This document shows positions 24,944 to 35,310 of a stretch of 64,000 nucleotides of DNA, in pieces. This DNA comes from Isoetes taiwanensis (taxonomy: Eukaryota > Streptophyta > Lycopodiopsida > Isoetales > Isoetaceae), in NCBI GenBank assembly GCA_021234155.1, contig JAJEKV010000039.1:4756745-4820744 (forward strand), read 5' to 3'. The stretch's first letter is position 1. Each line of letters starts with the position of its first letter. The notes beneath the pieces were generated by a model that saw nothing but the letters and a program-made list of their open reading frames with translations, did no database searches and was not told the DNA's origin. A program made the translations under genes and the position numbers.

Positions 24944-25984
24944 TGACTTTGTAGGTTGGTATTTTTGAGCCCATCCTCAAAAAGATCCACAGATTTTCTG
25001 GGATAAGGTAGGGATCCTAGCATAGAGCTCCCTATAAGCTCATGAATGAAATTAAGTAGTGTCGCAGTCTGCTTGACAGTACGAAGCTTCACTAAAGCAT
25101 CACGCTCATCATGAAGTGGCGCATATTCATTTATGAAATGCTTCTTGAACTGATCCCAAATCTTCACCTCCACACCCTTTGTTCTCAAAGGTGGAGATGT
25201 AGTATCTCCACCTTTGAGATATTCCATCTCTCCTTGCACACTTGATCCGTCCTCAGCATGCTGCTCATGACCACCATTCTTTAAACCTTCTTGTGTAATG
25301 GGGCTCGTGGGTGGCTGGGTAGATTTTGTTTGGAGGCGATTCATAGAAGGATGATGCCCCTCTTCTTCCTCATGGCCCAAACCTGCTAGAAGTCTGTCCA
25401 TTTCTGCAATCTTTTCCTCAAAGTGGGCACATTTATACCATAGTCTACCAGATCAGTATCACTAAGATTACCCTGCTCTGGTAATTCTGGCTGATCCTCA
25501 GCCCCTGGCTGTTGCACTGGATCATTAGTCCCAGAAGAGCTTATCATTGCGCTCTGATACCAAAATTGTTACACCTAATGGAAGCACCGCCTTTAGCTAG
25601 AAGCGTACACTTATCGCTCACGCCAATGGATTCCTTGAATTCCCCACGGTGTAATCTGCAATCCCTGATTGCCAATAATCCCTGATTGGCTGTTTATTTC
25701 TAGCTTTTGTAGTTGCCTTAAATCAACTACTATAGTTGTAGGAAGAAAGGGAAAAGCCAATAGCCAAGATTCCTACTCAATGAGGATGCAGGAACAATCT
25801 CCGGAGCGCTTTGGCCGGAATAGTATTGGTAGGACTGACCTTCCGGGAAGTTAAAGCACGCTTGGACCGGAATAGTACTTTAAGTCATAATATATTGGGA
25901 TGAGTGACCTCTCGAGAAGTTAAGTGTGCTTTAGGTCATAATAGTACTGAGATGGATGACCTCTTGGAAAGCTTTAGTGTTGCA
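24944..25984 (-). mobile_element. LTR retroelement piece: LTR, primer-binding site and gag-like frame (copy 1)
   Basis: On the minus strand an LTR ends in GGTGTAACA (25,567 in plus coordinates). Four bases later comes TGGTATCAGAGC (25,551-25,562), the plant primer-binding site complementary to initiator methionine tRNA. A reading frame follows: first MISSSGTNDPVQQPGAEDQP, then, after a frame change, MDRLLAGLGHEEEE (from 25,401) and a gag-like stretch IWDQFKKHFINEY...RDALVKL. Gag would form the capsid. No protease, RT or integrase is seen. The element breaks off at the Helitron junction. The outer LTR edge is near 25,984, set by a TGCA after the 5S-like block. No target duplication was found. 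The LTR carries 5S-like sequence, a Cassandra feature, but Cassandra elements are normally non-coding. Confidence 0.7.
25551..25562 (-). promoter_or_regulatory. Retroelement primer-binding site (initiator tRNA-Met)
   Basis: TGGTATCAGAGC on the minus strand is complementary to the 3' end of plant initiator tRNA-Met and lies four bases inside the LTR edge. The identical site in copy 2 is at 38,879-38,890. Confidence 0.85.
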
Positions 25985-25987
25985 CCC
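25804..25987 (+). repeat. Three head-to-tail 5S-rRNA-like segments in an LTR (copy 1)
   Basis: Three imperfect copies of the 3' part of plant 5S rRNA follow each other: 25,804-25,850, 25,851-25,919 and 25,920-25,987. Each has the internal-promoter-like run (for example GTTAAGTGTGCTTTAGG), then ATAGTACT and a GATGGATGACCTC-type block. The last runs on to GTGTTGCACCC, the normal 5S 3' end. The 5' part of 5S is missing. Known 5S genes and Cassandra LTRs have one copy, so the reiteration is odd. The 5S sense is the plus strand, opposite to the primer-binding site and gag. Divergence is too high for a working rRNA gene. Confidence 0.75.
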
Positions 25988-26029
25988 AACCACCGCATTT
26001 TTTTCGAACTTAAAAAAAGTTGAGACATA

Positions 26030-26458
26030 TTGATGGAGTCGTTCAACATCTTCTTTAGCTTCAGCTTACTACAAAAGCATCATCCGTCTTCTGCTAAAAC
26101 CAAGTACTATAGGAGCCCCTCCATTCCTACAACTAATCTATTTGCTTGTCCAAATGTAGCAGCTTCTTTTACCTTCAATGGTTATAATGATTCGAATTCT
26201 TTGCAAACTAGAGGAGAAAGGCTTGAACCAAAATCTAGAAAAGATAGTCAATAATTGCCAAACCTTATGCTTGAAGACAACCATTTCCATTGTAAAGGCA
26301 GTGCAAATCTCTTAGCTCCCCATGAATCTAAATCCAAACTAGACTTCAGTCCAGCCCTGAAAATTGATTTGAAACATGATGCATTGTTAGAGTTTCCACT
26401 AGGTCATCATGCTTCTTTACAAGTAAAAGTTATCCATTCACATAACCCGTCCTCATAA
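26030..26458 (+). pseudogene. Anonymous exon-like frame with one internal stop (copy 1)
   Basis: A frame opens at ATG 26,030 (MMESFNIFFSFSLLQKHH) and, apart from a TAA at 26,252-26,254, runs in the same phase to 26,458. The same frame and stop are in copy 2 (39,362-39,787), so the stop predates the duplication. I do not recognise the protein. It lies upstream of the GPAT pseudo-exon on the same strand and might be the N-terminus of the same relic gene, but nothing in it matches the GPAT N-terminus as I know it. Confidence 0.35.
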
Positions 26459-27603
26459 AGTGAAATTCAAGGTCTTACGCCACCTGAATTTTAAGAGTTT
26501 CAGGTCTATAAGGGGGGTTCACAGTTTTGGACGTATAACCCATTTGCGTGCACGTCGAGGGGCTTTTTAATGGTTGTTGGCATACGTATATGTCCGTGAA
26601 AATACGAGTTACAGGAACACATTTTTTGTAGACTAATATGAAGGGGAGTGTGGCATGAGAACTATACGCCTCCTCCTTGTGAGCTGTCTCACGCTGTATG
26701 GGATTTCCCTTTAAGTTTTGGAGCTTCAAGTCAGATTTTGGATTTAACTTTGGTTATTTATTTTTGACAAAAAAAAAAAAGGTGTCTCATATCAGGGATG
26801 TTGATGTGCCTTCTTGCTCCAAATGTATCGAGCTTAGTTGGAACGTCATTTATATTGCATTTGCAACTGTTGATTCTCTATTTTAGTTTTAATATGCAAA
26901 AAATGCAGCATTGTTTTAGTTCTTTCTTCAATTTGAGCAATATGCTAAACTGTAGCATTTTGTTTGGCCTATTATCATGCCTTCTTGCATCACGCTCACA
27001 TTTGTTCTCGTCATTTTTATGACCAAGTTGTAGTTATAGTCCCGTGAAACTTCATTGGCAACGGTAGATGGTTCTTTTTTATGCTAAAAGAGCTGAATTC
27101 CAGAAGCAGTTTTGAAGCGGCTGAAGAACTCGTTTTCTAGCTACCCATTTGCTCTTAATAAAGGCATATTAGCAAGGCAATATCTTGATTATCATGTTAG
27201 AATTTTTTTTCTTCTCTATGCTTGATCTGGCCACCAGTATCTTTCCATTATTTCATGTAGGATCCAATAATTTGTGGACTGTTGCTTCTCCCGGTAGAAG
27301 TAATCCTGCGGGCATTAGAAGCTTTTTTACGAAAGAGCACATCAAGTCTATTAAGGTATTTCCATTTTGCCAGCAAAGGATTCCAAATAAAGATTATCAC
27401 TCCTTCTTGTCTTCCATGTGAGTATGCATGACATATTCAGATTTAAATCATTTAGACATAGATGGCATGGATGATATTGTTATTGCCATTACTATTAAGA
27501 CATAACGACCCATGTATTGTGAACTTGAAGCTTGAAAAAAAGGCATATGCTACTCTTTTGCATGCCATAGCATTCTATTTCTGTGCACTCACAAGACAGG
27601 GTT

Positions 27604-27845
27604 GCTGGAGGAAGGGATGTGACAGGATTAACTTATAGTATCAGCCATGTTTCTAAAGTTATTTAATCCATTAAAACTGCTAGATTGGCTAGAGACAAAG
27701 AAAGGGATGCTGCAAATATCACGGCTCTGCTTCAGAAAGAGGGTGAGGTAATTTGTCCGGAAGGCACTACATGTAGAGAGCCATTTCTGCTAAGATTTAG
27801 TGTATTGTTTGCAGAATTGAGTGATAAAATTGTTTGCCCTACGTA
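27604..27845 (+). pseudogene. GPAT (glycerol-3-phosphate acyltransferase) pseudo-exon, copy 1
   Basis: The frame reads LTYSISHVSKVI, stop, [18 protein letters not shown], then [20 protein letters not shown] and [12 protein letters not shown]. This is the acyltransferase core of land-plant sn-2 GPATs (cutin/suberin type), where [20 protein letters not shown] is close to invariant. In the living enzyme this block binds glycerol 3-phosphate. A TAA at 27,664-27,666 interrupts it, and it breaks off after the valine into low-complexity sequence. The HxxxxD motif and the phosphatase-like N-terminus are absent. It is a fragment, not an enzyme. Confidence 0.85.
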
Positions 27846-28130
27846 ACCCCCCGTGTGAATATGCACACAAACCAAAGGGGGTCTAAGGGGGATTTTAATT
27901 TAAATGTATTAAATGCAATGGTTTGTGTTAATAATGTTAATGGTAGTTGTGTGTTGATGGTTTATGTTAACTAAAAAAAAATTCGGCCCCTTAAGGATGG
28001 TGTAGGGGTGTAGATATAGACATTACCTAATACTCTAATGATGGATGATGTATCATAGCCTCAGATACAATATGTCATAATATAACCATAGAAAGATAAA
28101 TTAATACTAGAATCGTGTGCCCGACGATGC

Positions 28131-29020
28131 CGGGCATTAGTCATGGATGTGTGAAGGCATTTATATGCAATATGCGCAATGCATTTAAGACAATATATGT
28201 TTAGGTGCAATAACGCATATAGGTAGGGAACAAACTTTACCTTTAAAGTGTACACATAATATGAAGTTCAAACAAAATCGTAAACGTCAACCTCAATGGA
28301 ACCACAACATAAAGAACCTATCCCAAAGAACTCTAGGAGCGTTGTCGACTTAATATGAAGCTCATTTGCGAAGCCGACAGGTATAGAAGCTCCTCCCGTC
28401 ATGCCTATGGTGGCGAACATGAATGTGTAAATATGCTCTGATATCATGTACCACACTCGCGACTCGGGTCTACCAACAACGATGTTATACTTGTTCAACA
28501 ATATTATACTTGTTAGAAACTCGAGGAGCTCATAATCACCAACTGCATCGTGTGGAATCGATGCCAAAGCCGTCGTCGTCATCGTCGTGTGCAATGCCAG
28601 GCATTAGTCATAGATGTGTGAAGTCATTTATGTGCGTTAGTCGTGGTCATGTCGTGAACATGCACAATGCATTTAAGACAACAAATGTTTAGGTGCAATA
28701 ACACATATAGATAGGGAACAAACTTTACCTTTAAAGTGTCCACATAAAATGAAGTTCAAATAAAATCGTAAACCTCAATCTCAATGGATCCACATCATAA
28801 AGAACCTATCCCAAAGAACTCTAGGAACGTCTGCCAGCTCGATGTAAAATTCATTTGCAAAGCGGGCATGTATAGGATCTCCTTCCGTCATGCCTATGGT
28901 GGCGAACATATGAATGTGTAAACATGCTTGTACCACACTCGCGACTCGGGTCTACCAACGACGATGTTATACTTGTTAGAAACTCGGGAAGCTCATAATC
29001 ACCAATTGCGTCATGTGGGA
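28131..29020. repeat. Tandem duplication of about 460 bp at the Helitron 3' end
   Basis: The block beginning GCATTAGTCATGGATGTGTG (28,135) is repeated from GCATTAGTCATAGATGTGTG (about 28,601). Both copies contain TTTAGGTGCAATAA, CTTTACCTTTAAAGTG and AACCTATCCCAAAGAACTCT. The second copy starts with a decayed terminal hairpin (GTGTGCAATGCCAGGCATTAG), so the terminus itself was duplicated. Confidence 0.8.
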
Positions 29021-29500
29021 TCGATGCGCCCTTGAACCATTTCCCATCGCAAGCACCAATATCTGTGATGCCTCCTGACTTGAAGCAAGTTCCCTTACAT
29101 GTATATTAAGAGGGGAACTTTTTCGACTCCAACACAGCAACATGCCAGCATGTGTTATCAACACTGAACAACACAATGTACCAAGTTCATTCTTCCACAG
29201 CAAAACCCTTATAAAGAGACATGCCGCAGTTTTAGTGTTGGAATAGAACACAACCGGAACCAAATAAATTTCAAATAGAACATATAATACGCGGAATAAA
29301 GATGCAAAGTCGACATAGGTTTATAGAAAACAAAGGAGCTCTGTATGAACGAAGAAGAAGACTTGAGAATCTACATCTTTATTGCCACTATAGATCCGCT
29401 TAATGGATTCCTTATCTGCTACTCTGCTCAAAAGTGGGAAAAACCATAGAGGAAGAAGGCCAACAGACGCACATGGCCAAAAAACCCCGTGAGTGGAAGA

Positions 29501-29575
29501 GGAAACACCGCATGCGGCATTACATGCAGCCTTCCAGGTTCAGAAACCAAAGCCCTCCCAAAATAATTAAGAAGA
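29501..29575 (-). mobile_element. Internal, older Helitron 5' end
   Basis: On the minus strand, TCTTCTTAATTATTTTGGG begins at 29,575 after an A, followed by a mutated copy of the 34-bp subterminal palindrome (29,501-29,535). Compare the active outer end TCTTCTTTTTTATTTTGAG at 33,776. Together with the 3' end at 28,107 this would define a shorter 1.47-kb element. Confidence 0.75.
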
Positions 29576-31835
29576 TATAATCTAGAATGTCACTATCCAT
29601 CATATCAAGCAATATCATTTGAAATGATTCATTATTAGTGTTTCAGCCTATAGAATAAGACCAGAGTGTCATGAACTTGGGCTTGGGCCCTCTATGACAT
29701 AAATTTGTGTTAGGTTATTACATAAACTTCACCACCATTATATTGTTTCCGTATTTGTGTAAACAACATGCATTAGTAGTCCTCTATAATCTTCAATACT
29801 ATTGTATTGTTTTCACATTTGTATAAACAACGTGCATTACATCAATGGTGCATTGTTTGCAAATTGTAAAGGTGACATGCATTAGTAGTCCTTGTAAACA
29901 CAACGTTGATGTACAAAGTAGTCATTTTAATATTCAAAATAATTGCACCTTTTAGAAACAACAAAGCCATATATTATATGACCTAACAGAAACTTTCAAG
30001 CTATTGCTGCACAAACCAAGTTCCATAGCCACCAACTTATATAATCGTCTCTGCAACTGCTTTTTGTACTACATGTTAACGTACAAAAATATATAACATA
30101 AAGAAATAAACCATTTCAACGCCGTTAAATTGATGTAGTAGCATTGAGATGCTTCGAGAAAGTCTATGGACAATAGGCATACATGCAAGGTACTCCCCTG
30201 GTGGTCATGGTTCTTCAACACTTATGTGTCAAGCAGTAAATCTCAGCAAAATGTATTATGATTAACAAACCAAATTACAATGTATGAGCTTTGTTTTATA
30301 CAGTGGCGAATAGCAACATTTTTTCACATTTTAAAGTCCAGCATGAAAAAGCAACAATTTTTGAAGCATAAGTTACCCTTACCTACGTTTCTCTAAGAAC
30401 CCTAAGCTTGCTATATAGAAAACATTTTCTGTTACCAATTTGATTCCCATAATAGTGCAGGAAGACGGGGATGCGATACTCACTGCAACTTGATTTGTTG
30501 AAGCTCCCAAAACGTGGATGCAATGGATAGCCATATATTGACATCCTCTAGCATGTGTTGCAATGCATCAAAAATAGACATTAGGCCTTGATGGTTCTGT
30601 GCATATGGGCATGATTCCTCCTACTAAACAAACTATATCATGAATAACAAACCAAGTTACAATGTATAAGCTTGCATTTTATGTAGTACCAATTAACAAC
30701 ATTCTCCCCAACTATTCTAAGTTCCCAGCATAAAAAGCAATACTTTTTGAAACAAAACTGACCCGTTCCTCCGTTTCTTTAAGAACCCTAAGCTTGTTAT
30801 AGAAAAGGTTTATCAGCTACTAAGTTGATTCCCATAATAGGTGCAAGAAGAAGAAGGGGATGCAGATAGAAGAAGAAGACGCAGATACTTACTGAAAATA
30901 TTGATTTGCTGCAGCTTCTAAAAACATGGATGCAATGAGTAGCCATATATTGACATGCTCTAGCATGTGTTGCAGTGCATCAATAATAGACATTAAGCCT
31001 TGGTGGTCCTGTGGGCATGATATACAACCAACAAAACTAAGGGCTTGTTCTTCCGATATAATCAAACCTAATGAAATGCAATTGTACAGAGGTACATATG
31101 TTACCTTTACAAAGAAATAAATTATCTTGCAAGAAAGGAATTACCCAAAAGCTTTCCAGATGAGAGATTGTAGGACAGTAAAGGCGATGAATTTTTTGAC
31201 AGAATATCCCTCGGTAAAATCTTATATTAAACATCTGCAAGGAATACTGATATCAAAATTTGCAGCTATCAACTTGCAATCACTCAGCTACCATAGTGCC
31301 GAAGCAATCAAATTTAGACCGTCTATTCTGCAAAGTGCAGATTCTGAATTGCTAGAATGCCTATATGCTCCTTACGGCTAGTAAGTGTGCATAAGCCATG
31401 TCACAATTACCCCTAACAGTATTCGGAACATTCCAAAATGGGTCTCGCTCTTACTTTTAAAACAATGTCAAAACCAGAGAATAAACTCTTACAACTTGTG
31501 AGCTTATTATTTGTTCTCAAATTTTCTTACCTGGCTAAACACGAAATTAGAATAGCTCCCATTTGGTGTTGTTAAAAGTTTGTCTGCAAATGAAGAAAAA
31601 ATAAAGTGTTACAATTGAGAAGAACAGAAAAATGGGCTTACAATTCCGTTATTTTTGCCATGCATAACTAACAAAGGAACAAAAGCTTGAAACTTCTTCT
31701 CAGTTATCCAACCTGATGATGCAATTCTTATCTTCATGGAACATGGAATAGAATTCAGAGATGAACTTACAACGTATTTGATACTGTGGCATGAAGTATT
31801 ATGTAGGTTTCAGCTCCTGAAGTATTATGCAGGTT

Positions 31836-33002
31836 TCAGCTCCTGCAACCATATAATTCAATATGCAATGTGCAATCATGAGAGTTGAACCCATGCATTA
31901 CCGAAATAAACACATCATCATAGGATATTAACAACTGAAATATGTGAAGAAGGTAGTCACAAATGAGAAGGTAGCAGGCATCTTGAGACTCTTCGGAGAA
32001 TATCACAAACTGAGGACTTAATATTGTTAGGTATCCATTCAACAAAGTATGAAGAGTTCTTACTTTGGACATTGAACATTTGTTTATCAACTTCCTGTAT
32101 GTCCATGCAGCCCAAAAACATTGCCAATGCGGTTAGATATCAGACATAATGTGGATCTGCAGCACGCATCATAATTTTTGCAATCCAGATTGTTATGCAA
32201 ATTCTGGCACAACATGTTACACTGTACATAGTTGCAAAGATCAAATGGTTGAAGTCACCAACTGCATCAAAGTAGTTTACGTATTCGTTTAGTAAGCGAA
32301 TGGTTAAATATGAACATGCAGGATCAAACAAAGATCAAATAGAAGGGACCAAGAAGTGATGGAAATGAAATTGTTAACTAACTGCTCTCTAATATAATTG
32401 TATAGGCCAGTGATGCTATGTTGAGGGCTTACAGGTTGGGATTGTGAGCATCGGGTCCTGAAGCAGATATAGTAGAGAGTCTCGTAGTCTAACACCATGC
32501 ACACTCATCCAGTAGTCTAACACCATGCACACTCATCCAGCTGATGCACTGATAAGGTTGCATTGCATGACTCCACAATCATATCAGACATCCTTGGAAA
32601 AGGGAATACTTAGAAGGTCATGCAGTCAGGATATTTTCGTCCCATCTCCCATAGAGTCTTGAAAACTTGCATGTCAACAACCATGATGCTGAGAATAACT
32701 ATATATGTAGAGTAAAATAGGAAGTTATAATGATGTGAAATGAGAGTTGGGATTTGAATTAAAAGAAAGCAGTCGATGTAATTATCATAACTATCAAAGC
32801 AGTCCTTGATTATAAGGGATGCTAAAACAAAAGATTGAGCATAGAAATGCCGAAATGTATAAAGAAAGCAATAAAAATATGTACTGACATTTTTACCTGA
32901 TCTCTGAACTTGGACAGCATAAAGATTTCCTACATCAAAGAAGCGCAGTACCAATCTAATGATACTGTCCATCACGAAATTTGCAAGACTGTCTAGATTC
33001 AA
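31836..33002 (-). other. Exon-like pieces inside the Helitron, possible captured gene
   Basis: Several short minus-strand stretches look like exons: one around 32,895-33,000 with SLANFVMDSIIRLVLRFFDV ending at a good donor (CAG|GTAAAA), one around 32.22-32.33 kb with NEYVNYFDAVGDFNHLIFAT, and one around 31.9-32.0 kb with [20 protein letters not shown]. They read in one direction and order and have a protein-like composition. I do not recognise the parent gene. Helitrons often capture host gene pieces with introns, so this is plausible, but homology is untested. Confidence 0.3.
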
Positions 33003-33702
33003 AAACGTCCTGCTGCAAGCAAATGCTGATTATGGCATATTGCAAGGGCCAAGCGTTTCAGACACAGAGTAAACTTCTATGCAATGGAAAAAGAAACCTA
33101 GAAACAAAGAGTTGTGTTAGAAAAATAGCAAACTGTAATCTACCTAATATTTGTTCTGCAGCAACGAATCTTGCACAACGCTGTGACCAGTATCAGCAAA
33201 CATCTTCTAACTGGTGCTAATGTCGTTTGCTGCTGCCTGAGGACTCTGGGATTTGATTTACTTCTGCCGTTTTCAAGCTCTGAAAGGAACCGTGGAAAGG
33301 CGGAGCAGAGGAATGTTGCTTATGAAGATCTAATCGGCTCTCAATCAAGCATCTGCAGATTGATAACTGCCCGAGCATTATAACATCGTCTGAAAATGCC
33401 ATAAGCACCTTCCAAATTTCTTTAAAAAACGCCCAAAATCAAAGCCAAAGGCAAAAACGAACTGAGGCTTGCAAACTCTGAGGCTTGTTAGTTTTGAATT
33501 CCGACCCAGCTCAGGCTTGGGCGTCAAAAACCATGGAGAGAGCTTGGGGCGCCAAAAATCGTGAGCATAGCATAGAGGACGGAAGGAAATAATGCGTAGG
33601 CAGCATTCAAACACCCCACCAGCTCAAAAACTGGCCATCAATGCTGCCAGCCCGCGTCTCACAGCCGGGCCGCAAAAGGAAAGGGAAGCCGCAAAAAGAA
33701 AG

Positions 33703-33736
33703 GGAACGCCGCATGCGGCGTAACATGCGGCGTTCC
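33703..33736 (-). repeat. Helitron subterminal 34-bp palindrome
   Basis: This is identical in plan to 21,246-21,279: GGAACGCCGCATG pairing with CATGCGGCGTTCC. It is 40 bases inside the 5' end of the 5.67-kb Helitron. Confidence 0.85.
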
Positions 33737-34099
33737 TGGCACGGTTCCCAACCCCTTCTCAAAATAAAAAAGAAGATGTGAAGCAACAAGAATTGAGATT
33801 TGGAACCATCGTATTGTTGTTTGAAAATACAATCTTGAATCGACTTTGGATTTAAATGTGCACAGAGGATCTGGAATACATTAAACAAATCTGGAATAGA
33901 GGACAAAATAGTAGAGGCTTGAGGTAGAGCAGTGGAAATGTAAGGAAAGATAATTTAATCGAACTACAACAGGCTGAATGAGCTTATTAAATATGCGCCA
34001 TGCATTAATATGAGCCATGCATTATCTGGGTCCCCAAATTATCTACAAATAGAAACATTAACATTTTCGTCTCTGAGCCACTTTCCAAGGCAAAAGCCT

Positions 34100-34210
34100 G
34101 ACACTTTTGTGCATCACCTTTAAGAAGAACATCAGAGTTTCCTTTTCTTTGCTATGTTGAACATAAGCCGCGATAATTGTTGTCCAAGAGAATATATTTT
34201 GTGCTTCCAT
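34100..34210 (-). pseudogene. PPR fragment (copy 1)
   Basis: Reading down from 34,210: MEAQNIFSWTTIIAAYVQHS followed by KEKETLMFFLKVMH. This is one L/S-type PPR repeat (pattern NV.SWT.II.AY.Q.G....AL..F..M). Upstream there is no in-frame repeat. Copy 2 has the same piece at 44,100-44,223. Not a functional protein. Confidence 0.65.
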
Positions 34211-35310
34211 ATAATGTCAATCAGTCAAAAATGTGTTGTAAAAGTGTAGATGACTCTTGCTCCCACAACTCAGAATTTCTTCTAGACGTTTCTTATACAA
34301 ACATGGACCTTTATAGACCAAAAACCACCATGAATACGGTTCATCTGCACATTTGTTAATCACAAGCTCAAATGTGAACCTACAAACATGGAGTTAAATA
34401 TTAGAGAGCTTAATCACACCAAGCACATCAAGCAGGTTGGCAACAATGATAGAGCCAAGCATGATCAAGAACCAACAGCGTTATTCCTTTTGTGCAATGG
34501 GACAAAATGAACCACGTAATGTCAACCAGTCAGAAATGTGCTCTAAAAGTGGAGACGACTCTTGCTGCCACAACTCAGAATTGCTTCTAAAATCTATCCA
34601 TATTTTCTAACTAAAAGCTTGGTGTACATGGATAAATTAGCAGTGCTTTCTTTATATTCTCTACTGCCAATTCCTTTGCCTTATTACATGTGTCTCTTTG
34701 CTTCAAACACATAACTTGGCACATTACGAATCCGGCATTTTCTCATTTCAAAGCCTGTTTTAGCCATTGAAATCAATTTAAACACCTAAAACGAACATAT
34801 TTCGATGTCTTGGTCTCAATCTCACACTCATTTCTACCTAATGTAATGTAAAATTAATTCATATGCAGACACATCAATGGTCACGAAGGTATGAAGGATA
34901 TCAACAGGCTTGGTAGTCTGTCCTAACCCAAGGAGTTTATATCAGGAAGCTCCAATGGATGTTACACATATATTGCAATTTTCTCTCAAATATCAACATT
35001 GTTATCCGAACCTCACTCCACCTAATCACAAGAATGGAAACTAAATTTGGCTCTCTTGACTGACCACTTTACACTGCCCGGCCCGGGTTTGTTAGGCTCT
35101 TTTCTCACTCCATGGTGTGTATGCAGCAGCATTCCAGACCAACATTCCAAGAGAAATTATTCCGTACATTAATTATTTCATTGCTGCACAAACTGATCAA
35201 AGCTGTATTTATTTGTGACTTTTTAAGTAGGTTTGTCTTAGCAAACTTGGTTTCCATAGCAGCTGGAGTTAAGTATTGAAGAGTTTATCAGAACGTTGAT
35301 GTTTATTAAG

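Larger units (their letters stand above)
21172..24991. repeat. 48-bp direct repeats flanking a Helitron
   Basis: TGACTTTGTAGGTTGG and the following bases, 48 in all, occur at 21,172-21,219 and identically at 24,944-24,991, one on each side of the Helitron. Copy 2 of the segmental duplication has this sequence only once (from about 38,272). It also has 15 bases before it (TCTAGGTTTCTCAAA) that are missing at the left junction of copy 1. Confidence 0.85.
28107..33776 (-). mobile_element. Composite non-autonomous Helitron, 5.67 kb
   Basis: On the minus strand the element starts TCTTCTTTTT (33,776) and ends with a GC hairpin (28,119-28,135) and CTAG (28,107-28,110). The flanks are TTAATA on the left and TGTGAAGC on the right. 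Copy 2 of the segmental duplication reads TTAATATGTGAAGC without the element (43,822/43,823), an exact empty A|T site. A second 5' end lies inside at 29,575 and a degenerate second 3' end near 28,587-28,607. There is no Rep/helicase gene, so it moved with help in trans. The interior has exon-like pieces (below). Confidence 0.92.

Noticed and set aside
25551-25562. tRNA gene
   Set aside because: Only the 12-base complement of the initiator tRNA 3' end is present, next to an LTR edge. It is a primer-binding site.
25804-25987. Functional 5S rRNA genes
   Set aside because: The 5' halves are missing and the conserved parts carry many changes.
26255-26458. Separate 67-codon gene with identical copy at 39,582-39,785
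   Set aside because: It is in phase with the frame before it and separated only by a stop. The perfect match reflects the segmental duplication, not selection.
33171-33383. UPF1/SEN1-like helicase exon (NAVTSISKHLLTGANVVCC)
   Set aside because: The resemblance to the region before the DEAA box is weak, and no Walker motifs are nearby on that strand.
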